Origin: Lachnoanaerobaculum gingivalis
GTDB taxonomy: Bacteria; Bacillota; Clostridia; Lachnospirales; Lachnospiraceae
Length of the DNA: 64,000 bases
Direction of reading: 5' to 3'
Assembly (NCBI RefSeq): GCF_003862475.1
Contig: NZ_RRCO01000001.1
Coordinates: 558,001-622,000 of the forward strand
Shown: one piece after another, positions 45,977 to 54,768 of the stretch
Layout: each line of letters opens with the position of its first letter
How positions within the stretch are numbered: the stretch's first letter is position 1
Position numbers and translations under genes: made by a program
The notes under the pieces: generated by a model
What the model was told of the DNA's origin: nothing
The model's database searches: none
What the model saw: only the letters and a program-made list of their open reading frames with translations

Positions 45977-47731
45977 CTATGCTGTTTTCTCCTGTGCTTT
46001 CCCTTCAAATTTCTTTAGTTTTGCGTAGAGAAAACGATGATATTTATTTATATTTCTTCCTATTGCAAAAAGCATAAATTCTTTATATACCTTATCTGAA
46101 GAACGATAGTTAAAGCGTCGGAAATCTTCATTTTCTTTAATATCTCCAAAATGACCTTCTGTTTGAATAGAGCGTGTCTGTCGTTTCAGAATACCTTTTT
46201 CACTCTGTATGTTAGCATGTGACTTCTCTCGAAGCTCTTCCCATACTTCATTGATCTTCATCACTTTGTTCTTATCAACATCTTTATCAGGATTATATTT
46301 GTATAAGCATTTAGACTTATGTTCACATCCACTACAGTCTGAACATCCATATACTTCATATGTTTGTGTATAACCATTCTGTTCTTTCTTTTCAGTGTTG
46401 ATATGTCTCAGTTCACGACCGTCATGACAGATATAGACTTGTTCATCCTCAAATACCATTGTCTTCATGTTGTAGTATTTACCTATATCTTTACTGTATG
46501 CTCTTGTTTTTCTTTTCTCATGATCCTGCAGTTTTATATAACTGTCTATCTTATTTTCTTTTAGATATAAGAGATTTTTCTCACTACAATAACCGCTGTC
46601 TGCTGTCACTTCTTCAAGTACTTCTCCAAATGCTTCCTTATGCTTTTCAAGGACCGGAATTAATGTATTATAATCTGTACGATCATTACTTACATAACTA
46701 TGTACAATAAAATAATTCTCTACTGCTATCTGTACATTGTATGCCGGCTTTAGCTGCCCATTCAGCATATGATCTTCCTTCATTCGCATAAAGGTTGCTT
46801 CCAAATCAGTTTTGGAATAGCTGTTTCTATCTTTCCCCATAATCTCAAAGCATTCTTTATAGTGCATTAATCGCTGTCCACAATGTTCAAGTTCTTCATA
46901 GAGTTGTTGAAGTTTTGGCTTTCTCTTGCCATTTCCGTTAACAAATGCAATACCTTCTCCGTCAGCAATTGTCATAAGATTTTTCTGGAGCTTAAGTATT
47001 TCAAGAGGAGAGCAGTTATCAATCTCTATAATACGGTTATTAGATAGCTTTTTATGTTTTGTAATCTTTCTTTTTCTGTTCTTTTCAATAATATCTCTAA
47101 CTTTATCAATCCCATCAATCACAAACATTTGTGCATTTCCAAACTCGTACTTTTCACCAAATCCATTATCTTGTAAAAAAGAATTATAGTCTGAATAAAG
47201 CTTGTCTATAGAATCAAGCAGACCTGCAAGATGATAATTAATGCTTCCACGCCATACAAAAGTATAACGATTAGCATTAGCTTCTATTTTCGTTCCATCA
47301 ATAAACAACTCTTTTAATGTTACAAATCCTTCTTTTTGTAATCGTCTCATAAACTGATAGTTTAAGTCATCCAGGATACCTGAAGTAAGTTTCTTACTTT
47401 TAAAATCATAAAAAGCATCTCTTTTAGGCTTCCTCCCTTGAGTAAGCCAGATAAAAGCAATATCTCTTTCACATAAATCCACAATACGATCAATAGAGCG
47501 TATTCCTCGCATATTTGCATAAGTAATAACTGCATACATCATGATCGGGTTGTACCCTGTTCTTCCCTTGTCCGAACAATTGGCTAACAGTCCGGAAAAA
47601 TCTAAATCCTCCATAACTTTTTTTAGGGTATAGACTGGATCGTCATTGGGTAAACTCAATTCATATAAGCTAAAGTTGATTTTCTGTTGACCTATTTCAA
47701 AAAAGTCGTTATAATAATTAACTGTGAGCAT
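45977..47731 (-). CDS. IS1182-family transposase (copy 2)
   Basis: 584 residues, intact, with the same motifs as copy 1 (IDGTKIEANANRYT, DSGYCSEKN, Cys cluster CSDCSGCEHKSKC). About 17 residues differ from copy 1, many of them in the region 185-215 (for example DYNSFLQD against SYNSFIKD). The two copies therefore did not arise from a very recent jump, or came in separately. There is no ribosome-binding site before the ATG; TATAAT is six bases upstream as in copy 1. Confidence 0.93.
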   Translation of the reverse strand: MLTVNYYNDFFEIGQQKINFSLYELSLPNDDPVYTLKKVMEDLDFSGLLANCSDKGRTGYNPIMMYAVITYANMRGIRSIDRIVDLCERDIAFIWLTQGRKPKRDAFYDFKSKKLTSGILDDLNYQFMRRLQKEGFVTLKELFIDGTKIEANANRYTFVWRGSINYHLAGLLDSIDKLYSDYNSFLQDNGFGEKYEFGNAQMFVIDGIDKVRDIIEKNRKRKITKHKKLSNNRIIEIDNCSPLEILKLQKNLMTIADGEGIAFVNGNGKRKPKLQQLYEELEHCGQRLMHYKECFEIMGKDRNSYSKTDLEATFMRMKEDHMLNGQLKPAYNVQIAVENYFIVHSYVSNDRTDYNTLIPVLEKHKEAFGEVLEEVTADSGYCSEKNLLYLKENKIDSYIKLQDHEKRKTRAYSKDIGKYYNMKTMVFEDEQVYICHDGRELRHINTEKKEQNGYTQTYEVYGCSDCSGCEHKSKCLYKYNPDKDVDKNKVMKINEVWEELREKSHANIQSEKGILKRQTRSIQTEGHFGDIKENEDFRRFNYRSSDKVYKEFMLFAIGRNINKYHRFLYAKLKKFEGKAQEKTA

Positions 47732-47799
47732 AGTTACATTATAACATGTAACGGAGAAAGATGGTTGTCGTTAGCCATCTTTTTTTATGTAAAAATTTA

Positions 47800-47832
47800 G
47801 GGAGGAGTGACTCATCATGAGTTACTCCTCCC
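47800..47832. terminator. right subterminal hairpin of IS1182 copy 2
   Basis: Arms GGGAGGAGTGACTCA (47800-47814) and TGAGTTACTCCTCCC (47818-47832) with one mismatch. On the minus strand TAAATTTTTAC follows, so it would stop read-through from the ParA operon. Confidence 0.7.
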
Positions 47833-47924
47833 TCTTTTATGGCTGTCATTTCCCGACAGCCCCTTTTAAAACAATTATTTGAGGACATAATCATTTATGT
47901 TTAATAAACACTAAATCTAATATA

Positions 47925-48341
47925 TTAATCATTTAATCCGAACGCACTTGCTCTGTCCATTTGATGAAAATACATTCTTATAGACTTTACTATATCATTC
48001 TTAGTTTGTCTTGAAGATATAGGATTCCTTCCATATATTGTCCTATACATATCCTTAAGCTCTGCCAGAGTATATTTCTTTTCAATTTCGGCATAATCTT
48101 CATCACTAAATAAAGCCTCTATGTCTTTGACCGTGTAAGTATTATTATTGTACTCTGTTGTTTTTTTTCTCTTTGATGCAAAGCATTTCTTAATATTCAT
48201 TTTATTCACTTTTGATAATGCCTTTAATAAGGCATCCGGATCCTTGACTAATATTGATATATATCCCTTTTGAGGATTATCATTTTCATTCAAGTATGTT
48301 ATTACCTTTTCCAAATCCTTTATTTGATCTGTATCTATCAT
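47925..48341 (-). CDS. small protein with possible SAP/HeH-like C-terminus, partner of ParA
   Basis: 138 residues, not recognised as a named family. It is charged with no membrane segments. The C-terminal stretch YTLAELKDMYRTIYGR..KNDIVKSIRMYF resembles a helix-extended-loop-helix (SAP/Rho-N-like) nucleic-acid-binding motif. Lysine-rich KKCFASKRKKTTE lies in the middle. Its ATG overlaps the stop of the ParA gene by four bases (ATGA), which indicates coupled translation. By position it would take the place of ParB or another DNA-binding partner. That role is inference. Confidence 0.55.
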   Translation of the reverse strand: MIDTDQIKDLEKVITYLNENDNPQKGYISILVKDPDALLKALSKVNKMNIKKCFASKRKKTTEYNNNTYTVKDIEALFSDEDYAEIEKKYTLAELKDMYRTIYGRNPISSRQTKNDIVKSIRMYFHQMDRASAFGLND

Positions 48342-49228
48342 GGAGCTACCTGCATTTTTTTAACTCTATTCAGCACATTCTTGGCTAAATCTTCAAAATC
48401 TTTTCTGACTTTTGATACTTCTCCCACTTCTGTAGATCTTGCAATATCTATAAAGTTATTAACTTCTGTCTCAAATATAGTTGTCTCTATATTTTCTCTT
48501 AATAATGCCTCCCTAAATTCTTTATCCGCAGAATCATAATTGACCTGCTTCCTTATCAAATTATAGAATATTCCAATCAATTCAGGTTCTTTACCAAAAT
48601 AATGTTTGAACAATATACTGTCATCATTTGAATTACCACAATACTTTTTATAAGTTTCCTTAACTGTCTTTATATAATGTATTACACCATTTGTACTTAT
48701 GCTATCAAGCACTGTAGGTATTAAATAATAATCAGACATTAAAAATGCCGATTGAGTTATAAGATTGCTTGATGGCGGGCAATCTATCAATATATAATCA
48801 AAGTCGTTCTTTAATGTATCTATATAGTCTTTAAGTATTGATAAATATTCAATTCTATCTTCCATATCAATAGCAAGAACATCCAAACCTATGCCTTTTC
48901 TATAGAAAAGACTTGTAGGTATAAAACTGTAGTTGTTAGCTTTCTTCACTACTGTATCAGTAAATTTTAAATTCAAACTTGGATACCTTTTAATTCTCTT
49001 TATTGATAAATCAAATATATAATTAAGTGTTTCACAATCCGGTATCCTATCCAAACTCTCTAAAGTGGAATGGCGTAAAACTTGAATTTCACTTAAAGAG
49101 CTTTGTGGATCTAAATCTATAGTTAGAACTCTTTCATCAAAATCTGCAAAATATTTTGCTAAGTTTAAAGTAGTTGTGGTTTTCCCCACCCCTCCCTTAT
49201 AATTTCCAATAAAAATTATCTTGCACAT
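48338..49228 (-). CDS. ParA-family ATPase
   Basis: 296 residues. The deviant Walker A KGGVGKTT is at 11-18, Walker A' is LTIDLDPQSS and Walker B YILIDCPPSSN. There is no N-terminal helix-turn-helix, so it is of the small ParA/Soj/MinD-like type. Such ATPases move DNA or protein cargo. AGGAGG precedes the ATG. It follows a glycosyltransferase by 12 bp and overlaps the small gene after it. No parS-like repeat is evident nearby. It could be a plasmid or integrative-element remnant or a chromosomal cargo-positioning pair. Confidence 0.88.
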   Translation of the reverse strand: MCKIIFIGNYKGGVGKTTTTLNLAKYFADFDERVLTIDLDPQSSLSEIQVLRHSTLESLDRIPDCETLNYIFDLSIKRIKRYPSLNLKFTDTVVKKANNYSFIPTSLFYRKGIGLDVLAIDMEDRIEYLSILKDYIDTLKNDFDYILIDCPPSSNLITQSAFLMSDYYLIPTVLDSISTNGVIHYIKTVKETYKKYCGNSNDDSILFKHYFGKEPELIGIFYNLIRKQVNYDSADKEFREALLRENIETTIFETEVNNFIDIARSTEVGEVSKVRKDFEDLAKNVLNRVKKMQVAP

Positions 49229-49240
49229 ATTATTTACCTC

Positions 49241-50260
49241 CTAATTAAACCCATACAGCTTATTTGCAATCTTATATCCCGCTACGGCAATACCTTTTCC
49301 CACTTTGCCCGGCAGATTCATAGTCTGACCGAGAACACCATATCGTATTCTCCTATAAAGTCTTGGATTGTGATCCTTCAGATAATCCCAAAGTTCTTTC
49401 TTCTTTTGCATATTCTCCTCACTCTTTGAGCGAATAGCAAGTATGGAAGATATTACCATCATTATCTCAAGATAGCTTATAAGATACTTTCTAAGCTTTT
49501 TATTTGCAACATCATAAGGATCGAATGAATCAAGCATGATTTTAGTAACTCTTATCTGCTGATCTATTCTTCCGATCATTATCTGCTCATTTACAGATTG
49601 ATCCTCTCTTCCGATATAGTATCTGTAAAGATTTACATCCATATAATAAATATCCTTTACCGCCTTCAAAGGCTGATATACAAAGATATTATCCACATAG
49701 AATGTATGCTTAGGAAGGTCAAGTTTATTCTCTATAAGAAGCTCTCTTTTGTATATTACGGAGTGCATAAGAATATACTGCCCTGTATGGAAAGGCTTGA
49801 TATCCTCCCATTCAAACTTCTTGTTTATAGGTAAGTTTCTCTTATAAGTCATTACCTTTTTCTTCTTTGCACCGTCCTTATCATAAACAAAGTTGCAAAG
49901 AAGCATATCAATATTTTCCTTATCTCTTATAAACTCTTTAAGCTTATTGAGTACTTCCAAAAATGACTTTTCATCCAAATAATCATCTGAATCCACCACT
50001 TTAAAAAACTCGCCTGTAGCGGCTCTAAGTCCAAACATCACGGCATCACCATGACCTCCGTTTTCCTTGTGGATTGCTTTGCAGATATTAGGATATTTTT
50101 TCTCATACTCATCCGCTATTTCAGCTGTATTGTCCTTAGATGAGCCGTCATTTACTATCAATATCTCTACATCTTCCTTACCTACCAGCAAAGAATCAAT
50201 GCACTTTCTCATATATGCCGCCGAATTAAAGCATGGCACCGCTATACTCAAAACTTTCAT
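49241..50260 (-). CDS. glycosyltransferase family 2
   Basis: 339 residues. A GT-A fold begins at residue 1 (LSIAVPCFNSAAYMRKCIDSLL), with the nucleotide-sugar loop VNDGSSKDNT, NGGHGDAVMFGL and the metal-binding VVDSDDYLD near residue 95. The C-terminal half is charged, with no clear membrane helix. It would transfer a sugar to a wall or capsule polymer or lipid. The start overlaps the stop of the CPBP gene by one base (TAATG), so translation is coupled. Confidence 0.9.
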   Translation of the reverse strand: MKVLSIAVPCFNSAAYMRKCIDSLLVGKEDVEILIVNDGSSKDNTAEIADEYEKKYPNICKAIHKENGGHGDAVMFGLRAATGEFFKVVDSDDYLDEKSFLEVLNKLKEFIRDKENIDMLLCNFVYDKDGAKKKKVMTYKRNLPINKKFEWEDIKPFHTGQYILMHSVIYKRELLIENKLDLPKHTFYVDNIFVYQPLKAVKDIYYMDVNLYRYYIGREDQSVNEQIMIGRIDQQIRVTKIMLDSFDPYDVANKKLRKYLISYLEIMMVISSILAIRSKSEENMQKKKELWDYLKDHNPRLYRRIRYGVLGQTMNLPGKVGKGIAVAGYKIANKLYGFN

Positions 50261-51048
50261 TACTCAACCTTTCTGTTTATAAAATATATTGTACCTATTA
50301 AAGCAAATATTATACTGATTGCCACAGTTATCAACAAAATTCCTATATTTTCTTCATTCTCACCCAACTTGGCATAAATTGAAACAATTGTATTTCCACT
50401 CATATGTATGAATATAGGAATTAAAATACTCTTTGTTTTGTGATAGGCAAATCCGAGGAATATACCCAGAAGTGTAGCATATATACCCTGAACTATATTT
50501 CCATGGTAAATACCGAATAACAAAGATGATATAAGTAAACCTGCCACGAAATTATATTGATGCTTAATTCTGTTAAAAATCAAACCTCTGAATATTATTT
50601 CCTCAACTATCGGTATCAATATTCCGGCACATATTATTGTGACAATAAGCGGATTACTTGTAATCGTATCGCTGACTTCCACAAATGCCGTATCCTTACC
50701 TGCCATATTTGTCAATGCTATAACGATATTTAATGCAATTGAAACGCCTGCACCGCCTACAATGGCCATAACAAAATCCATTGCTTTAATTTGACCGCGC
50801 TTTTCAATTCTGCCGTTCTTAACATCAATATTGAAAAAGAGACTTAGAACTACAGAAGTAACCACTGCACATATCGCAGTAATAACAAGTGCATTTGCCT
50901 TTAAAACATCCATCATCGCATTAAAATCGCGAGCTCCCTCAAGGAAACCAAACAGTACTGCAAGAAACATTCCCAAAGAAGACTGAATGGCCGTATAAAT
51001 AAGTATAGGATAAAAACTTATCCCAAATGTATAAAAAAATTTCTTCAT
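50260..51048 (-). CDS. CPBP-family intramembrane glutamic endopeptidase
   Basis: 262 residues with about seven membrane helices. The CPBP/Abi motifs are IPIVEEIIFRGLIF (EExxFR) near residue 145, SLLFGIYHGN and a later FIHMSGNT. These form the glutamate/histidine site of type II CAAX-prenyl-protease-like enzymes, also linked to bacteriocin self-immunity. No bacteriocin gene is visible. It is first in a run of four minus-strand genes with the glycosyltransferase and the ParA pair. Confidence 0.88.
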   Translation of the reverse strand: MKKFFYTFGISFYPILIYTAIQSSLGMFLAVLFGFLEGARDFNAMMDVLKANALVITAICAVVTSVVLSLFFNIDVKNGRIEKRGQIKAMDFVMAIVGGAGVSIALNIVIALTNMAGKDTAFVEVSDTITSNPLIVTIICAGILIPIVEEIIFRGLIFNRIKHQYNFVAGLLISSLLFGIYHGNIVQGIYATLLGIFLGFAYHKTKSILIPIFIHMSGNTIVSIYAKLGENEENIGILLITVAISIIFALIGTIYFINRKVE

Positions 51049-51114
51049 TCTCTTAGTATATCCTATATCAATTAATAAGCCAATAAAAATTGTATTAAAA
51101 TTAATTTATCACTA

Positions 51115-51145
51115 AAAAATGTCCGATATTACCGGACATTTTAAA
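51115..51145 (-). terminator. terminator of the SLH-efflux operon
   Basis: Arms AATGTCCG (51118-51125) and CGGACATT (51133-51140); on the minus strand TTTTTTAGTG follows. Confidence 0.88.
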
Positions 51146-51154
51146 ACAAAAATT

Positions 51155-52354
51155 TTATTCACTTCTTAGTGCATCTATCGGATTTAGGCTTGCAGCTCTC
51201 ATAGCCGGCATATATCCGAATATAAGTCCAATTGCTACAGATACGCTGAATGAAATTATAACTGCATTTAAATTGGCAGGTGATGAAATATTCATAAATC
51301 TGCCTATAGTAGGGCTGGCAATACAACCCAATACAATTCCCAGCGAACCTCCCAGTGTACTCGTAACCAAAGCCTCTATGACAAACTGTTGCAGTATAAC
51401 ACCTCTTCTGGCTCCAAGCGCTTTTCTGATACCTATTTCTCTCGTTCTCTCAGTAACGGATACCAACATGATATTCATAACTCCCACACCTGCAACAAGA
51501 AGTGAAATACCGGCAATAGCTCCTATAATAGTACTCATAAGTGCAAGCTGTGTATTAATTTCCCCAAGCATCTGACTCATAGATTGAACAAAATATGTTT
51601 CTTTTTGAGTATAGATAGTTTTTAGAAAATCCTTTAAAAGCTCCACCGCCTGATTGCTCACCTGAGTATTTACCGTAGCAAAAATATAATAATCAGGTAC
51701 TGAAGTTCCGTTTAACTGTCCTGCTGTGGAATAAGGCATAAATGCAAAGTCATCACTTCCCCTTGCCGACAACTGTGTTTTATCCTGTCTTTGTACCACA
51801 CCTACGACAGTAAATGCCGAACCGTTTATCTTTACAGTCTCTCCTATTGCCGCCTTTGGCGAACCGAAAAGCTTACTTGCCACATAGTAACCTATTACAA
51901 CCACCTTTTGTCTGGATACCATATCCGCATAAGATAAAAATCTTCCTTTTTCCAATTTATAATTCTTTAGTTTACCATAGTACTCACTTACACCTGTAAC
52001 TGTGGTGGTGGTGGTTTTTTCACTTCCCACCTTTATAGTTCCGCTAACGCTGACCTGTGGAGTCATTTCCGAAAATACATCCCTATGCTCATTGAAAAAA
52101 TCATACATCTGATCGACGGATGCCTGTCTTGAAGGCATATTTACCAAATTCACAGTGATAGTATTTGCTCCCATATCCATAAAGGATTTAATCATATTAT
52201 TCATATATCCCATCATTACACTGACAAGTATAACAACTGCCGATACACCGATAATAAGTCCCAGCATTGTAAGGAACGATCTCATTTTATTTGCAATAAT
52301 ACTTTTTATTGCCAGTTTAAACGATTGCAGCATACTCCTCACTACTTCCATCAA
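51155..52354 (-). CDS. MacB/FtsX-type ABC transporter permease
   Basis: 399 residues. An N-terminal helix (FLTMLGLIIGVSAVVILVSVM), a large extracytoplasmic MacB core domain (about 50-270) and three C-terminal helices with the FtsX motif ERTREIGIRKALGARR. It would couple with the ATPase at 52317 and the adaptor at 53021 to move peptides, lipids or drugs outward. It overlaps the end of the ATPase gene. The start is uncertain: ATG at 52354, 52351 or 52333 are all possible and none has a well-spaced ribosome-binding site. Confidence 0.92.
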   Translation of the reverse strand: MMEVVRSMLQSFKLAIKSIIANKMRSFLTMLGLIIGVSAVVILVSVMMGYMNNMIKSFMDMGANTITVNLVNMPSRQASVDQMYDFFNEHRDVFSEMTPQVSVSGTIKVGSEKTTTTTVTGVSEYYGKLKNYKLEKGRFLSYADMVSRQKVVVIGYYVASKLFGSPKAAIGETVKINGSAFTVVGVVQRQDKTQLSARGSDDFAFMPYSTAGQLNGTSVPDYYIFATVNTQVSNQAVELLKDFLKTIYTQKETYFVQSMSQMLGEINTQLALMSTIIGAIAGISLLVAGVGVMNIMLVSVTERTREIGIRKALGARRGVILQQFVIEALVTSTLGGSLGIVLGCIASPTIGRFMNISSPANLNAVIISFSVSVAIGLIFGYMPAMRAASLNPIDALRSE

Positions 52355-53021
52355 AATTTATTTTGCCATCAGCTATTCTGATAACTCTCTTCGCCTCCAG
52401 CGCAATTGCATTATCATGGGTAATCATAATAACGGTATTTCCCTCTTCATGGATTTTCTTAAAAAAATCCAAAACCTGACGGCTGGTCTTTGAATCCAGG
52501 GCACCTGTAGGCTCATCTGCCAAAATCAGTGAAGGATTTGCAGCCAGAGCTCTTGCAATACTCACTCTTTGCTGCTGTCCTCCTGAAAGCTGATTGGGCA
52601 TCTGCTTTGCCTTTTCGGCAAGTCCCACCTTTTCAAGTGCCTCCATTGCCCTCTTTTCTCTTTCATGATTTGAAACATGCGCATATAAAAGCGGCAGTTC
52701 CACATTTTCCAAGAGATTCATTCTGGGCAAAAGATTGTATTGCTGAAAAACAAATCCTATCATCTTATTTCTGATATCGGCAAGTTGATTGTCACTAAGC
52801 TTTCCGACATCTTTTCCGCCCAAAAGATATTTACCTGATGTAGGCACGTCCAAAGCCCCTATAATATTCATAAGAGTGGATTTACCGGATCCCGACTTAC
52901 CCACAATTGCAACAAACTCTCCCTTGTCTATATCAAGAGTTACACCGTCATTGGCACAAACAATCTCATCGCCCATTTTATATTCTTTTCGAATATCTGT
53001 CATTTGGATAAGTTTTTCCAT
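52317..53021 (-). CDS. MacB-like ABC transporter ATP-binding protein
   Basis: 234 residues. Walker [10 protein letters not shown] at 41-49, Q-loop [11 protein letters not shown], signature LSGGQQQR and Walker [13 protein letters not shown], the LolD/MacB subclass pattern. All catalytic residues are present. Start and stop touch the neighbouring genes, so it is translated as part of the efflux operon. Confidence 0.95.
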   Translation of the reverse strand: MEKLIQMTDIRKEYKMGDEIVCANDGVTLDIDKGEFVAIVGKSGSGKSTLMNIIGALDVPTSGKYLLGGKDVGKLSDNQLADIRNKMIGFVFQQYNLLPRMNLLENVELPLLYAHVSNHEREKRAMEALEKVGLAEKAKQMPNQLSGGQQQRVSIARALAANPSLILADEPTGALDSKTSRQVLDFFKKIHEEGNTVIMITHDNAIALEAKRVIRIADGKINFDGSSEEYAAIV

Positions 53022-54757
53022 TACTCTCCTCCGGCTCCTGCATCGGCACCGCCGGCATCGGCTCCGCCACCGTTCGCTCCTCCGGCTGTATCGGCTCCGC
53101 CTCCTTCTGCAGGTGCGCCTTCTCCGCCCATGCCGTCCATTCCGTTTGTTCCCGTATCCATACTTGCGCTATCGTCCACATAGACCTCATCACCTTCATT
53201 AAGTCCTGATGTGATCTGTACAAAATCCGCATTTATAACTCCGGTAGTTACTGTAACCTCTTTAAAACCTGCGGGGATAAGACCGTCTCCGCTTGAAGCC
53301 GCACCACTTGCATCTGCACTTGCACTCTGTGTTGCTGATGTATCTCTTACATAGACCTTATTTCCTCTCATAAGAGCACCTGAAGGTATTGTAAGTGCAT
53401 CCTTTGCAGACTCAAGTGTAATATATCCGTCCACATTCATTCCCGGTAAAAGATTATAAGTCTCATCAAGTGTTATTGTAACAGGATAGGTTGATACACC
53501 GTTTTGGCTTGTACTCTCAAGGCTGATATTGGTAACCGTTCCCGAATATTCCTGATCCGGGAAAGCATCCGACTTTATTCTTACCTTCTGTCCGTTTTGA
53601 ACCTTTGTAATATCCTTCTCATCCACACTCATTTTAAATGTATATGAGCTCATATCGTAAATAACAGCCATATTGGTAGCCTTGTTGTTTCCGCTTGAGC
53701 CCACCTTATCTCCAACCTTATAGTTCTTTGATATAACTTTTCCGGAAATAGGTGATTTAATAGTATACTCGTCATAGGTTTTCTTTGCAGTGTCAACACC
53801 CTTTTGTGCCGCATCCACATTTCCCTGTGCGGTATCTACAGCATCCTTATAAGTTTTTAAAAGTTTCTCTGCGGACTCTGCAGTCATCTTAAAAATAGGT
53901 GTTCCGACTTCTACATAATCACCTACATTCACCAATACACTTTCTATCTGTACACCTTCAGCCAGGTCTGCACTCATATCAACATTTGTTGTAGCCTCAA
54001 AAGTACCGTCTCCTGTAGAAGTAATATTTCCGACTGTAGCATTTGCAGTTGTCTTATCTGTAAGTCCTCCAGGATTACTTACTTCGAACGTAACATTACG
54101 AACAAGTCTTCCTCCGTCCATTGTCTGATCCATACTTGATATGGAAATTACTTTTCCCTCTATCTGCTCTCCTGTTTCCGTAAGAGTCAAAGTTCCTGTC
54201 ATTCCCGCCTGAATATTCTGTGCCTCCATACTTAGGAAAGGAATACGAATATTCATCACAGTATCATTATATATGGTGGCAAGCTTTGTACCTCCGCTTA
54301 TCTTATCTCCTGCCTGAATACTCAACTCCTTGATATAGCCCTTTCTTGTAGAGCGATACAGATTACCGGAAAAATCCGCCTTTGCTTTTGCAAGGTCTTT
54401 GTTGGCCGTAGCATATCCGGTATTTGCTTTACTAAGAGAATTATTTGAGGAATTTATATCAGATTCAAGACTTGACTTATCTATTTGATAGAGTACCTGG
54501 TCCTTATTAACCATATCACCTATCTCAAAGTCCGCCGAGATAATATCTCCAGATACAAGCGCAGTTATATTATAAGTGTCCTTAGGTGTTATAGTACCTG
54601 AAGAGGATATCTCTGAAGAGATATCCTGCTTTGATGCTATTGCTGTAGATACAAATGTACTCTTGTCAATATTTACAGCCTGCCTTGATTTCATAAAGAA
54701 AAATCCACCTACGCCAATGGCTATAATTGCAGGTATAATAATAAATTTTTTCTTCAT
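53021..54757 (-). CDS. MacA/HlyD-type efflux adaptor with Gly/Ala-rich tail
   Basis: 578 residues. The N-terminal membrane anchor is IIIPAIIAIGVGGFFFM. Biotinyl-lipoyl-like halves (ALVSGDIISADFEIGDMVNKDQVLY and SGKVISKNYKVGDKVG) flank a coiled coil (about 290-335), followed by beta-barrel regions. The last 45 or so residues are almost only Gly, Ala, Asp and Glu (from GMDGMGGEGAPAEGGGADTA), encoded by sequence much richer in GC than its surroundings. The ATG at 54757 has GAGGGG upstream; the GTG at 54769 is unlikely. It works with the MacB-like pair. Confidence 0.9.
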   Translation of the reverse strand: MKKKFIIIPAIIAIGVGGFFFMKSRQAVNIDKSTFVSTAIASKQDISSEISSSGTITPKDTYNITALVSGDIISADFEIGDMVNKDQVLYQIDKSSLESDINSSNNSLSKANTGYATANKDLAKAKADFSGNLYRSTRKGYIKELSIQAGDKISGGTKLATIYNDTVMNIRIPFLSMEAQNIQAGMTGTLTLTETGEQIEGKVISISSMDQTMDGGRLVRNVTFEVSNPGGLTDKTTANATVGNITSTGDGTFEATTNVDMSADLAEGVQIESVLVNVGDYVEVGTPIFKMTAESAEKLLKTYKDAVDTAQGNVDAAQKGVDTAKKTYDEYTIKSPISGKVISKNYKVGDKVGSSGNNKATNMAVIYDMSSYTFKMSVDEKDITKVQNGQKVRIKSDAFPDQEYSGTVTNISLESTSQNGVSTYPVTITLDETYNLLPGMNVDGYITLESAKDALTIPSGALMRGNKVYVRDTSATQSASADASGAASSGDGLIPAGFKEVTVTTGVINADFVQITSGLNEGDEVYVDDSASMDTGTNGMDGMGGEGAPAEGGGADTAGGANGGGADAGGADAGAGGE

Positions 54758-54768
54758 TTTTCCCCTCA

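Larger units (their letters stand above)
45804..47863 (-). mobile_element. IS1182-family insertion sequence, copy 2
   Basis: 2060 bp, ends GGGGCTGTCGGGAAAT at both sides. The length is identical to copy 1 and the sequence nearly so. It was inserted 61 bp past the stop of the small gene at 47925 and about 85 bp upstream of the ABC pair promoter, without touching either operator. AAAA and TTTT flank the ends. Confidence 0.92.

Noticed and set aside
52789-53232. Arg/His-rich frames over the Gly/Ala tail of the adaptor
   Set aside because: Composition follows the GC-rich repeat read in another frame; no start signals.
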